Shown here in pieces: positions 27,022 to 35,981 of a stretch of DNA of 64,000 bases; within the stretch, counting starts at the first letter, position 1; the number at the start of each line of letters is the position of its first letter. A program made the translations under genes and the position numbers. The stretch is taken from the NCBI GenBank assembly GCA_024280115.1, contig JAJRQT010000044.1:1-64000 (forward strand). The letters run 5' to 3'. Source of the DNA: Bacteroidota bacterium (lineage in GTDB: Bacteria; Bacteroidota; Bacteroidia; Cytophagales; Cyclobacteriaceae). The notes beneath the pieces are model-generated. The model did no database searches. It worked only from the letters and a program-made list of their open reading frames with translations, and was not told where the DNA came from.

Positions 27022-28050
27022 TTAATTTTTTAAATCATTGATGATTCGATTTTGTGATTCATTTTCAGTTTTTAATTTTTTTATTTCTAACTGTTGTTCA
27101 ATCACATAAAGCGTCAATTCTTCAATTTTTTGTAAGAGTAAGGCATCCATTTTCCCAAGGCTAATCCCATTTTCTGCGATGTCCTTAGCAGATGGGATAT
27201 CCGGTAGATGACCGTTATTGTTTATGAAAACTTTTACCTGATCAAGAGATTTGAGGTTATAATTTGACTCAAAGACAAAATCGGACCAACCTGTGGCTAC
27301 CTTTACTTCGGTCGCACGGATAGTGCCTAAGACATCAAGTTTAAAGTCGGGAGTAATCGTACCGATGCCTACATTGCCATTTCTTCCGGAACCATTGCCA
27401 GTTGTTAAAAGTAAATCGCCATCAGACTGAAATATTATAGGACTCGTATAACTGTTTCCATCGTGAGAGTATAGTACAAAATCACCCGGAGCACTACTCC
27501 AAGAATCAGTTCTAAAACTCCAATTCCAATATTTTGCTCCTCCAACAGAATTATTATCACTCGGTTGAAATTTCAAGTCTCCAACTGCATATACAGATGT
27601 ACTAGGTCCACCAAGTTGAATTCCCGTTCTACCAGTATGTGTTACATGCAATTTACTTGCCGGCGTGTTAGTCCCGATACCAACAAACCCATTGCTGTTT
27701 AAAATTGTCAATCTGGTTGATCCATTTGTTTTCAAAAAAAAATTATTCGTTGAGTATGAGCTAAAACCTCCGGTAAGAGTGTAAACATCTTTATTGAAAA
27801 TGAATTTTGGTCTATCTGTGTATATATGTGCCCAATTGGAATTATTTGGGCCAATATCAATGTATCCTTCGGGTCCAGAAAAGCGTGCCTTCCAGCCTGT
27901 TGAATACACATGTAACTTGTGTGAGGGAGTATTTAATCCAATTCCAACATCACCGCTATTATAATAAATATCACTCCCGATTGTTGACCATTGTGCATTT
28001 ACATACAAGGGCATAATTAGTATGGGTATAAAAAAGAAAATTTTTCTCAT
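27022..28050 (-). CDS. Fibre-like secreted protein (type C)
   Basis: The start at 28050 (MRKIFFFIPIL, signal ending VNAQ) is preferred over an in-frame ATG at 28071. The 342-residue protein carries three VGIG turns (VGIGLNTPSHKLHV, VGIGTNTPASKLHV, VGIGTITPDFKLDV), each like a shaft repeat, then the shared C-terminal module (ATEVKV, FVFESNYNL, NGHLPDIPSA, LLQKIEELTLYVIEQ). It is the first clear gene of the minus-strand cluster. These turns occur widely in Bacteroidota tail-fibre-like proteins annotated near S74-type domains; the autoproteolytic S74 motif itself is not seen. Confidence 0.7.
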   Translation of the reverse strand: MRKIFFFIPILIMPLYVNAQWSTIGSDIYYNSGDVGIGLNTPSHKLHVYSTGWKARFSGPEGYIDIGPNNSNWAHIYTDRPKFIFNKDVYTLTGGFSSYSTNNFFLKTNGSTRLTILNSNGFVGIGTNTPASKLHVTHTGRTGIQLGGPSTSVYAVGDLKFQPSDNNSVGGAKYWNWSFRTDSWSSAPGDFVLYSHDGNSYTSPIIFQSDGDLLLTTGNGSGRNGNVGIGTITPDFKLDVLGTIRATEVKVATGWSDFVFESNYNLKSLDQVKVFINNNGHLPDIPSAKDIAENGISLGKMDALLLQKIEELTLYVIEQQLEIKKLKTENESQNRIINDLKN

Positions 28051-28063
28051 CTGAACTTTAACT

Positions 28064-28408
28064 TTAATCATGGTAATTTATTGACATGCAAATAACTTCT
28101 GCAGGTGAACATATCTTTATTAAATCTTTAGAAATGGAGGAGTTGATATAGTATTTCCATCCATTGATAAAGAACATTATTATTTCGTGCAAAATTGGAG
28201 TGCTATCCGAATGGATATGTGTGTTTGAAATTGGAAGAAGCACATTCTTTATACTGGTGTAAATATGGGATGTTGAGTAGGAAATAACATTTCGTAAGTC
28301 CTCCCTCCAGAATGATTCCAGGCTTTTATTTTTCTCTTGTTTATTGCACAAGTTAAATACTTGGCACTCGATAATTATCAATGTTATTAATGCATATATC
28401 TTTTCCAT
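28064..28408 (-). CDS. Possible small exported protein
   Basis: An open frame that from the ATG at 28408 encodes about 114 residues starting with a hydrophobic segment (MEKIYALITLIIIECQ). No family is recognised and the amino-acid composition is not decisive. It ends 14 bases before the first fibre gene, consistent with being the first gene of the operon, but it could be spurious. Confidence 0.35.
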   Translation of the reverse strand: MEKIYALITLIIIECQVFNLCNKQEKNKSLESFWREDLRNVISYSTSHIYTSIKNVLLPISNTHIHSDSTPILHEIIMFFINGWKYYINSSISKDLIKICSPAEVICMSINYHD

Positions 28409-29211
28409 TTTCTCAAACTTTGAACACACTTATCCTGTCACAACCGAAATTGTGTTTACACAATAATTTCACCTCATGTATCCTCCGAAATTTGAAAACA
28501 GAATAAAAACCTCTTAAAAAATAAACAGGTGCTGTTTTCTTTAATAAAATTGATGTGGTTTAATAGATACCTACAATGGTTTGTCCCTTGTTGTTAAAAA
28601 TTGGTTGTAAATATCTTATACAAACTTAAAACTAAAAATATTTAAAAGTCAAGTTATTTATAAATTATTTTTTCATGAATTTTTTTACTTTTTAGATTAT
28701 CGTGTTAAACATTAATTCAATTTTCGCCAAATTTTATTCTCAAATATGATTAAACTTTCACTATGAGGATGTTGCGCATGGAGTGCCCGGTTATTTCGAA
28801 GTTTCCAACCGTTAATTATTGACATGGAAATGCTTATTTTTTTTGTTACTAGTTTTGCGAAGAAGTGAAACCAAAGGTGTTTTCTTCCAACTCACCTCCC
28901 TTCAATTAAGGAAAATCCCATCCGTTTCACCAAAAAATCTTGAAAACTTTGAATAAAAACCCTTTGCGCTGGCTGTGCTGTTTTTATCCAAAGATTTCGC
29001 TTTAGACTACTCATTTATTCACATATTTTTCATATAAAGATCGGATGTTGGCCTGATACAGGTCAAGTGACAACGGCATAAAACCCGCCCACTTTCCCGT
29101 TGCTTGTTTATTCCGTTTCCTCTTGCCTTTAATCCCACCCTTTTGCTCACCCGCTCATTCAAACATCCGGAGTGGACATTAAAATTAATGTTTCACTTAA
29201 ATCATTTTATC
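28409..29211. other. Non-coding right border of the RHS cluster
   Basis: About 800 bases without a convincing gene. It must contain the promoter of the minus-strand cluster, but no clear Bacteroidota -7/-33 pair could be fixed by eye. The right half holds the second 66-bp direct repeat copy and the leader of the ardC relic. Confidence 0.45.
28938..29003. repeat. 66-bp direct repeat, right copy
   Basis: Identical over 66 bases to 11001-11066, with the same orientation. It lies about 200 bases before the ardC relic, so both copies touch mobile-island sequence (ssb on the left, ardC on the right). Confidence 0.8.
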
Positions 29212-29632
29212 ATGAAAACTTCATCTCATATTGACGTTTGCCGACTGGTCACTGACCTGATTATTGAAAAACTTGAACAAGGAGTTATCCCCTGGAGCAA
29301 ACCCTGGAATGACTATGGCCCTGCAGTCAACTACATCTCCCGAAAGCCTTATCGCGGGATTAATCAGCTTATTTTAAATGGGTTGCATGTGCGACCATTC
29401 TATTTGACTTTTAGACAGGCTAAAGAACTTGGAGGTCGAATTAAAAAGGGTTCCCAGTCTATTCCTGTTGCTTATTGGAATTTTACCTATCGTGATAACG
29501 AAACTCAACGATTCAACAGCTTATATCCAGGGTTGGTTAAACAAGCTTCGAAATGAAAAGAAGTTCATTGTGGAAGCATCTGATAAAGCTCAAAAGGCTG
29601 TTGATTATATATTGAATAAGGAGGCTTCATAG
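29212..29632 (+). pseudogene. ardC-like antirestriction gene with internal deletion
   Basis: Residues 1 to about 100 match the N-terminal ssDNA-binding domain (DUF1738) of ArdC-type antirestriction proteins: 'IIEKLEQGVIPWSKPW', 'YRGINQLIL', 'YLTFRQAKELGGRIKKGSQS'. The next frame then gives the ArdC C-terminus ('AYIQGWLNKLRNEKKFIV', 'KAQKAVDYIL'). The zincin-like metallopeptidase part between them (roughly 150 residues in intact homologues) is missing and the join is out of frame. The gene is therefore a non-functional remnant of a mobile island, unless the N-terminal fragment alone still binds DNA. Confidence 0.8.
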
Positions 29633-29652
29633 TCTCTTTTTCCTTCGCACGG

Positions 29653-29739
29653 GAAAACCATTATGTAATTCCCGCATCCAGCCTGCTTCCAAAAATCACA
29701 TAACCATTTTCCTGGGGCATGGAAGAGTTCATCAGTTCC
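29653..29739. repeat. 87-bp direct duplication, copy 1
   Basis: Matches 30193-30279 at 79 of 87 positions by eye. It follows the ardC relic, while the second copy follows the ssb relic, so the pair marks duplicated 3' flanks of island genes. Confidence 0.7.
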
Positions 29740-30014
29740 TTAAGCTTAGTCATTAAAAGATTTCAGCAGTGAATGTGCTCAATAAAAATGCTCGGGGAAA
29801 AGGAATTCAATATATAAAAATTTGGTCGCACGGACGGGCTGTCGCTACTCGCTTGTCAGCCGTAAAGGAGGGCCTGCTTCACACAAACCTGCTTCGGGCT
29901 CAGACAGACCGCTCCATCTTTTGGATTATCGAAGCCTTGGCGAAGTAATCCCTGGCGCAACATCGACCTACAATCAAACTCGGAATGTCTAACCACACTA
30001 ATTATAAAACAGGC

Positions 30015-30117
30015 AATCCATTGATATATAAAGAGTATGAAAAGCATGTTGCCAAAACAAAATCTGTCAAAATCAAAAAAGCCTTCATCGATGTGAAAGT
30101 TGTTGAAATCTTGTAAG
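30015..30117 (+). pseudogene. Frameshifted 3' relic of ssb
   Basis: The segment ends with codons for KSVKIKKAFIDVKVVEIL and TAA at 30115-30117, nearly matching the end of the ssb at 10365-10697 (KSVKIRKAYIDVKVIEIL). One extra A in the run at 30060-30063 breaks the frame with the upstream part (YKEYEKHVAKTK). A degenerate copy of the ssb terminator follows. The 5' half of ssb is absent. Confidence 0.75.
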
Positions 30118-30192
30118 TAATTAAAAATCTTAATCTAAGAATGGAGCATTGGTTTTTTTTAATGTAATGATTTATCCTTACTCGTGGCAAGA

Positions 30193-30279
30193 GAAAACCA
30201 TTATATAATTCCCGCATCCAGCCCGCTTCCAAAAATCACATAACCGTTTTCCTGAAGCAGGGAAGAGATCATCGGTTCC
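30193..30279. repeat. 87-bp direct duplication, copy 2
   Basis: Second copy of 29653-29739, with eight differences, 540 bases downstream in the same orientation. Confidence 0.7.
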
Positions 30280-30645
30280 CAGGATTTTTACCAAGGCTAA
30301 ATCCATCCCTATTAAAAAATCCTGAAAACTGCTGAACACTTCCAAATTGACGTATTTAATGGTTAACTCAATGGAGAGTATTTCAATAAGAAGAAATGAA
30401 TTTCTACTTTAAAATATGCAATTTCTTATCAAAATGACTCCCAAATTTTGTAGAGAAATTGTAAGAATGGATTTTGATTTAAGTTTATTTCAATAATGTA
30501 TACGGAAGGATAAATACTTAAAATAGTTAAACAATATAATAGGTTATGATACCTTGAACCAAGATTTTTATTTTATAAATATTATTGTATTATTTGGAGT
30601 TATTGGACAGGTTTTAATAACTTTAAATTGATTTTCAATCTATAT

Positions 30646-31290
30646 ATGCCCAAAAGTGATCTATTTATTTCCGAAGAAAGTGGGAAGCAGATTTTTTTAG
30701 ATAAAAACACTGCAAGTAGCAATACTCAGCAAACAGATAGAGAACTCTGGAATGCATTTAAAAAAGGAAGCCTAATTGCTTACAAATTAATTTACGATCA
30801 AAATATTGATTTATTGTTTAAATACGGGAACACCATCATTCCTCATTCAGATCTTGTAACAGACTGTATTCAGGACATGTTCGTTGATTTATGGGACAAA
30901 AGGTTAAAGTTAGGAAAGGTGAATAACATTAAAGGATATTTATTCATTAGTTATAGGAGAAGACTATTGGATCTATTGAAAAGGGAAAAGAATACACTTA
31001 ATATTGAAAATATAGATTGCTTAAAAATTTTTGTCTCGGACCCAATATTTGATATTAATATAAAGGACGAACAAATTGAATCAATAATGTCGGCTTTGAA
31101 TGCACTCACTTGTCAAAAGAGGGAGGCAATTTATTTAAGGTTTTTCAATGATCTTTCATGCTCAGAAATTGGCGAGATTATGAGAATAAAAACACAGTCT
31201 GTATATAATTTAATAAGTTCGGGTCTAAAAATTATTAAAGAGGGAATAATTGTCCTTTTATTTTTTATTATTCTCAATCAGTTAATATAA
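30646..31290 (+). CDS. ECF sigma factor (FecI-like)
   Basis: The ATG at 30646 is chosen over a TTG at 30628. The 214-residue protein has the sigma-70 region 2 helix bundle ('CIQDMFVDLWDKR', 'NIKGYLFISYRRRLLDLLKRE') and the region 4 helix-turn-helix ('LTCQKREAIYLRFFNDLSCSEIGEIMRIKTQSVYNLI'). The last 16 residues are hydrophobic, a common feature of Bacteroidota PUL sigma factors. It is followed by a FecR-type anti-sigma gene and an STN-bearing SusC, so it should drive transcription of this PUL when substrate reaches SusC. Confidence 0.9.
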   Translation: MPKSDLFISEESGKQIFLDKNTASSNTQQTDRELWNAFKKGSLIAYKLIYDQNIDLLFKYGNTIIPHSDLVTDCIQDMFVDLWDKRLKLGKVNNIKGYLFISYRRRLLDLLKREKNTLNIENIDCLKIFVSDPIFDINIKDEQIESIMSALNALTCQKREAIYLRFFNDLSCSEIGEIMRIKTQSVYNLISSGLKIIKEGIIVLLFFIILNQLI

Positions 31291-31416
31291 AACTACATAG
31301 TACTTCTGTTTTAGTTTAATTCTCTATCCTCTCAGATTAAAATGCAAATTTTTTAAAAAGGATAAGTAGGTTTTCACTATTGGGTTGTCTTAATAATAAA
31401 CACAAATCAAATTTAA

Positions 31417-32457
31417 ATGACCAATAGAGATCAGATAGTAAGAGATTTAATAAAAGACGAGTATTTTCATAAATTGATAATAGACCCTGATCAGGAATGT
31501 ATCGACTTTTGGAATAATTGGGAAAATGAACTTTTTGAAAGAAAAGATTGCGTTAACAAAGCCAAGGCGGTTTTATTAGCTTTTAAATTTGAAGCAGACT
31601 CTATATCTCATACGAAAAAAAATAAACTATGGGATAGTATATCTGATCAGATAGAAATAGCATCATTAATTAAAAAAAGACAACAAAAAGATACGTCTCG
31701 ACAATTGTGGTATGGTATTGCTGCTGCTGTAACTTTATTAATGATTGTATTTTTTACCTACAATAGGGTTAGGGTTGGACACAACGAAATAACAGAATCC
31801 AAAATAGTTTTAATGGAGAAAGAAGTACCAAAAGGTAAAATATCATCATTAGAATTTGAAGATGGAACTATTGTTAAACTGTTTTCAGGCAGTATAATCA
31901 AGTATCCAAAGAAATTTAGTCGACATATTAGAGAGGTTTACTTGGAAGGCGAAGGATTTTTTGAAGTCGCTAAAGATACAAACAGACCTTTCATTGTCAA
32001 AACAAATAATCTTCGAACAACAGCATTAGGGACCTCATTTAATGTTAGAACTTTTAAAAACATCAACAAATGCAACGTTTCATTAGTAACTGGGAAAGTT
32101 AAGGTTGAAAGGTTGGACAAATTGAGTGATGTAGTAAATGAAGTGATATTGTTACCGGGTGAAGAAGTGGTTTTTGTGAATGAGGGAGTTGATAAAAAGC
32201 AATTTAATATGGAAGAAGTTGTTTCCTGGAAAGACGGTTATATCTATTTAGAAAATAAAAGTTTTGAGGAGTCTCTTGAAATTCTTGAGCGTTGGTTTGA
32301 GATTGATTTTGAAGTGAAAAATATTAGAAAAGCAAAAGGGAAGATAGGAACTGGAAAATTTAGAAATCAGAGCCTTAAAAATATTCTACAAATAATGGGC
32401 TATAGTTTTGATTTCAGTTTTGAAATCAATGATAAAAAAGTAATTATAAATCTTTAA
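31417..32457 (+). CDS. FecR-type anti-sigma factor
   Basis: 346 residues: a cytoplasmic N-terminal helical part, one transmembrane helix (about 98-115), a periplasmic FecR domain (about 137-230, with 'FEDGTIVKLFSGSIIKYP', 'EGEGFFEVAKD', 'PFIVKTNNLRTTALGTSFNV') and the C-terminal DUF4974 domain (about 272-346). It binds the upstream sigma factor and receives the signal from the STN domain of SusC across the periplasm. Gene order sigma, FecR, SusC, SusD is standard for such PULs. Confidence 0.92.
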   Translation: MTNRDQIVRDLIKDEYFHKLIIDPDQECIDFWNNWENELFERKDCVNKAKAVLLAFKFEADSISHTKKNKLWDSISDQIEIASLIKKRQQKDTSRQLWYGIAAAVTLLMIVFFTYNRVRVGHNEITESKIVLMEKEVPKGKISSLEFEDGTIVKLFSGSIIKYPKKFSRHIREVYLEGEGFFEVAKDTNRPFIVKTNNLRTTALGTSFNVRTFKNINKCNVSLVTGKVKVERLDKLSDVVNEVILLPGEEVVFVNEGVDKKQFNMEEVVSWKDGYIYLENKSFEESLEILERWFEIDFEVKNIRKAKGKIGTGKFRNQSLKNILQIMGYSFDFSFEINDKKVIINL

Positions 32458-32497
32458 ACAAAATAATAATGAGAAATAATACTAGCTAACGAAAAAA

Positions 32498-32569
32498 CCC
32501 CCGAATGTGGCGCATTCGAGGGATATTGTCGTTCCTGAAAAACACGTTCATCAAAACAGTATTTCAGGA
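32498..32569 (+). promoter_or_regulatory. Structured leader of susC
   Basis: Two hairpins lie in the 160 bases before susC. The first (32498-32507 with 32513-32522, 9 of 10 pairs) has A6 on its left side, so read on the minus strand it is a terminator with a T-run. The second (TCCTGAAA 32533-32540 with TTTCAGGA 32562-32569) is a perfect 8-bp stem. They may end antisense transcription, stabilise the mRNA or attenuate susC. Confidence 0.5.
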
Positions 32570-32619
32570 GCACTTAAAAATCTTGTAAAACGAAAAGTTC
32601 CACAAAACTGGACAAAGTT

Positions 32620-35600
32620 ATGAAATTTAAATTATTACAATTAATTATTATGGCCATAAAATTATCTACTTATGGTTTAGTACTACAGATTTTTGTTCTG
32701 GGAGTACTTTATGCAAGTGATTCAAATGGACAATACAAAAGTGCTAGTGAAACTTATGTTGATGTCAGTTTGGAGGAAAAAACGGTTGGTGAAATCTTTA
32801 AAATGATAGAATATAGTACCGATTTTACTTTCTATTTTATTAAGACGGATTTTGATGAAAATCAAAGAATAAGTTTGACGCCAGCAGGTGAAAAATCTGT
32901 AGCAGATATATTACTTGAGATCTCAAAATTATCTAAGCTTAAATTCCGGCAAGTTAATAATAGTATTTCCATTTCTCCGATTTCAAGGTCGGATATTAAT
33001 AATGGAGTAGAAAGGTTAAAAGTAGAAATAGCAGATTTCGTAATTACCGGAAAAGTTACCACGGAAGATGAAAGTGACGGGCTTCCCGGCGTCAACGTTT
33101 TACTGAAAGGAACAAATGTTGGCACAGTAACAGATGTAAATGGCAGTTATACAATTTCAGTTCCCGATGAGAATTCAGTGTTAGTATTTAGTTCTATTGG
33201 CTATGTTAGTGAAGAAGTGGCAGTAGGTAATAGAACGGTTATAGATGTTTTTTTGGTAGCAGATATCACTGCACTTGAAGAAATTGTAGTAATCGGCTAT
33301 GGCACCCAGCAGAAAAAAGAAGTTACCAGCGCCATAGTAAGTGTTCAGGAGGATGAGTTTAACAAAGGAAATGTTAATCGTGCAGCTGAACTATTACAAG
33401 GAAAAGTGGCAGGTCTTGATATTGCAAGACCAGGAGGAAATCCAAATCAACCATATACCATAAGGTTAAGAGGTTTAAATACGATTGGGGCGAATTCAGA
33501 ACCGCTAATTGTCATTGATGGTATTGTAGGTGGGGAGATAGATGCAGTAGACCCTAATGATATTAAATCTATTGAAGTTTTGAAGGATGCATCTGCAGCT
33601 GCAATCTATGGTACAAGAGGTAGTGCCGGTGTGTTAATTATTACTACTAAGTCAGGTAAAGGCGGATCTGGAAAACCGACATTGGATTACAATGGTTACG
33701 TGGCCTTTGAAAAAATTTCAAATACGATAGACATTGCTTCAGTTGATGAATTTTTAGAATTAGGTGGGCAAGATTTTGGAGCCAGAACTGACTGGATGGA
33801 TGAAGTTACCCGAACAGGTTTGTCAAACGTACATAATATTTCTATATCTAATAGCACCGATGGTTTGACTTATAGAGCTGCCATTAATTACAGAAGTATA
33901 GAGGGAGTTATAAAGGACGCGGCAGAGTTTAAACAATTTAATGCAAGATTTAACGTAAGTCAAAAATTTCTGGACGATAAATTAACAATTAGTGCCTTAG
34001 CCGCATTGACATCAAAAGTGAGTAATTTAGGATATCAGCAGACACTTGCCTATGCCCTTACTTTTAACCCAACAGCGCCGGTTCTTGAGAATAGATCGGA
34101 TGTTGATTTGGGTGGACGTGATCCTAATAAATGGGGAGGATATTTTGAAACGCAGGTTCAAAACAGGTTTAATCCGGTAGCAATAAATGCATTGAACACC
34201 AATGAACAGAAATTAAATAGATTGGTTGGTAGTTTGAGCGCTGATTATGAAATAATTGACGGCTTGGTACTTGCTGCTATTTATACACTTCAAAGAGGCA
34301 GTATAATTGGTGGTGAATATTCCAATTCAACTGCCTGGTTCGGTTCCGGTAAAGATGGTTATAATGGCACAGCCACTAGAAATGCCTATGATGACACAAA
34401 TCATCAATTTGATGGCACGATTACCTATTACGGTGAAAAAGGAGGGCTCAACTATAATCTTATAGGTGGGTATTCATATAACTATTTTTCATATGAAAAT
34501 TACTTTGCCAGAAATACTGATTTTATTTCAGATAATTTCTCATACCATAATTTAGGAGCAGGGAAAGGACTGACTACTGATGGTGGGATTAAAGACATGG
34601 GCTCGAGGAAGGAGGAGTCAAAATTGGCAGCCTTCTTCGGAAGAGCTAACTTTAATTTTTCTGATGGTTATTTTCTTTCTGCGAGTTATAGACGAGAGGG
34701 GTCTTCAAAGTTTGGAGCTAACAACCGTTGGGGAGATTTTTGGGCGCTTAGTGGAGGAGTGGATTTCGCTAATATTTTGGATTTATCCTATTTTCAAGCG
34801 CTTAAGCTTAGAGCAGGTTATGGGGTAAATGGAAATCTACCAAATGAGTACACCGCATATCTTGTTACGCTAGGTACTTCCCCTGGAGGTTATGCGAACG
34901 GTGAATTTATTCCATCTGTTGCGCCGAGAACCAATCCAAACCCTAATCTTAAGTGGGAAGAAAAGGCAGAATTAAATATCGGGGTGGATTTCACATTTAT
35001 GCAATCAAGACTCTCAGGGTCCATCGACTATTTCACAAGAGATACAAAAGACTTGATAAATTGGGTTGGAGTTCCAAGTCCTCCAAATCAAGTAAATACA
35101 ACTTTGATGAATGTTGGCCAAATCCAAACCAATGGTGTAGAGGTACAGTTGTTTTTCGAGGCCATTAATAAAGGTGATTTCAGGTGGAATATTGGTGCTA
35201 CCTATGCAACTGCCAAGACCAAACTTATTAAATGGAATGCAAACGAAGAGGTAGTTGATCTATATGGTGGTAATCTCGGCGCACCTGGTCTGAACGGAAC
35301 GCTGGTAGTAAGGACGTCAGAAGGTGAAGAATTAGGACAATTGCTGGCTCAACCATTTGTGCGATATGAAGATGGTGTTGCTGTAATGCTGAATCTTGAT
35401 GATACTGAAACTACATTAATTGACCGTGATGAGTTCAGGGTAGTCGGTAGCGCATTACCAGATTTTACAGCAGGATTGACAAACACATTTGTTTATAAGA
35501 ATTTTGATTTAAATATTTTCTTCAGAGGGGTTTTTGGTCACAGTTTGGCTAATGTTAGTAGAGCCTATTTTGAGCATCAATCAGTGGTCGGCAGAGGAAA

Positions 35601-35958
35601 TATAGTGAGGACGGATGGATTTTCTTTAGATGATACCCAAAGCGAGGCATGGCATTCTAATTATGTAGAAAACGCATCTTTTGTGAAATTAGATAACCTT
35701 TCGCTCGGATATAATTTCAATTTAAGTGAAAGTTCCTCATTCAGAATGATCAGAGTGTATCTGACAGGTCAAAATTTGGTGACATTTACCAATTACATGG
35801 GTGGAGATCCAGAAGTTAGATACTATGATACCGGAGCAATAGCCGAAGGTAACAGAAACCAAAGTTTTTCTGGGAATAACCTATTTCCTGGCGTGGACAG
35901 AAGAGTTACCTATCCACCCACCAGGACGTTTACAATTGGTGTATCAGTCGGTCTTTAA
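32620..35958 (+). CDS. SusC/RagA-type TonB-linked outer membrane transporter
   Basis: 1112 residues. After the signal region come an STN domain (about 48-115) that talks to FecR, a CarboxypepD_reg-like beta domain (about 139-215: 'GLPGVNVLLKGTNVGTVTDVNG'), the SusC signature 'EEIVVIGYGTQQKKEVTSAI' at about 219, and a plug ('IKSIEVLKDASAAAIYG', 'AGVLIITTK', about 314-345). A beta-barrel runs to the C-terminal end (FTIGVSVGL). It imports oligosaccharides captured by the SusD lipoprotein, powered by TonB. The STN domain makes this a sensor-transporter for the FecI/FecR pair. Confidence 0.95.
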   Translation: MKFKLLQLIIMAIKLSTYGLVLQIFVLGVLYASDSNGQYKSASETYVDVSLEEKTVGEIFKMIEYSTDFTFYFIKTDFDENQRISLTPAGEKSVADILLEISKLSKLKFRQVNNSISISPISRSDINNGVERLKVEIADFVITGKVTTEDESDGLPGVNVLLKGTNVGTVTDVNGSYTISVPDENSVLVFSSIGYVSEEVAVGNRTVIDVFLVADITALEEIVVIGYGTQQKKEVTSAIVSVQEDEFNKGNVNRAAELLQGKVAGLDIARPGGNPNQPYTIRLRGLNTIGANSEPLIVIDGIVGGEIDAVDPNDIKSIEVLKDASAAAIYGTRGSAGVLIITTKSGKGGSGKPTLDYNGYVAFEKISNTIDIASVDEFLELGGQDFGARTDWMDEVTRTGLSNVHNISISNSTDGLTYRAAINYRSIEGVIKDAAEFKQFNARFNVSQKFLDDKLTISALAALTSKVSNLGYQQTLAYALTFNPTAPVLENRSDVDLGGRDPNKWGGYFETQVQNRFNPVAINALNTNEQKLNRLVGSLSADYEIIDGLVLAAIYTLQRGSIIGGEYSNSTAWFGSGKDGYNGTATRNAYDDTNHQFDGTITYYGEKGGLNYNLIGGYSYNYFSYENYFARNTDFISDNFSYHNLGAGKGLTTDGGIKDMGSRKEESKLAAFFGRANFNFSDGYFLSASYRREGSSKFGANNRWGDFWALSGGVDFANILDLSYFQALKLRAGYGVNGNLPNEYTAYLVTLGTSPGGYANGEFIPSVAPRTNPNPNLKWEEKAELNIGVDFTFMQSRLSGSIDYFTRDTKDLINWVGVPSPPNQVNTTLMNVGQIQTNGVEVQLFFEAINKGDFRWNIGATYATAKTKLIKWNANEEVVDLYGGNLGAPGLNGTLVVRTSEGEELGQLLAQPFVRYEDGVAVMLNLDDTETTLIDRDEFRVVGSALPDFTAGLTNTFVYKNFDLNIFFRGVFGHSLANVSRAYFEHQSVVGRGNIVRTDGFSLDDTQSEAWHSNYVENASFVKLDNLSLGYNFNLSESSSFRMIRVYLTGQNLVTFTNYMGGDPEVRYYDTGAIAEGNRNQSFSGNNLFPGVDRRVTYPPTRTFTIGVSVGL

Positions 35959-35981
35959 TTCAAGTTGGATTTTAAAATATA

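Larger units (their letters stand above)
29740..30645. other. Mosaic of island debris before the PUL
   Basis: No intact gene. The stretch contains a piece similar to the region upstream of ssb (ATTTCAGCAGTGAAT at about 29761, compare 10124), an ssb 3' relic and the second 87-bp repeat copy. From about 30300 the sequence becomes AT-rich leader of the sigma-factor gene. Confidence 0.55.

Noticed and set aside
11587-28050. Long plus-strand open frames across the minus-strand cluster
   Set aside because: They are antisense shadows of the RHS and fibre genes; their translations are repetitive and lack domains.
27022-28050. S74 endosialidase chaperone domain in the fibre proteins
   Set aside because: The shared C-terminal module resembles tail-fibre ends, but the autocleavage motif of S74 domains is not visible.
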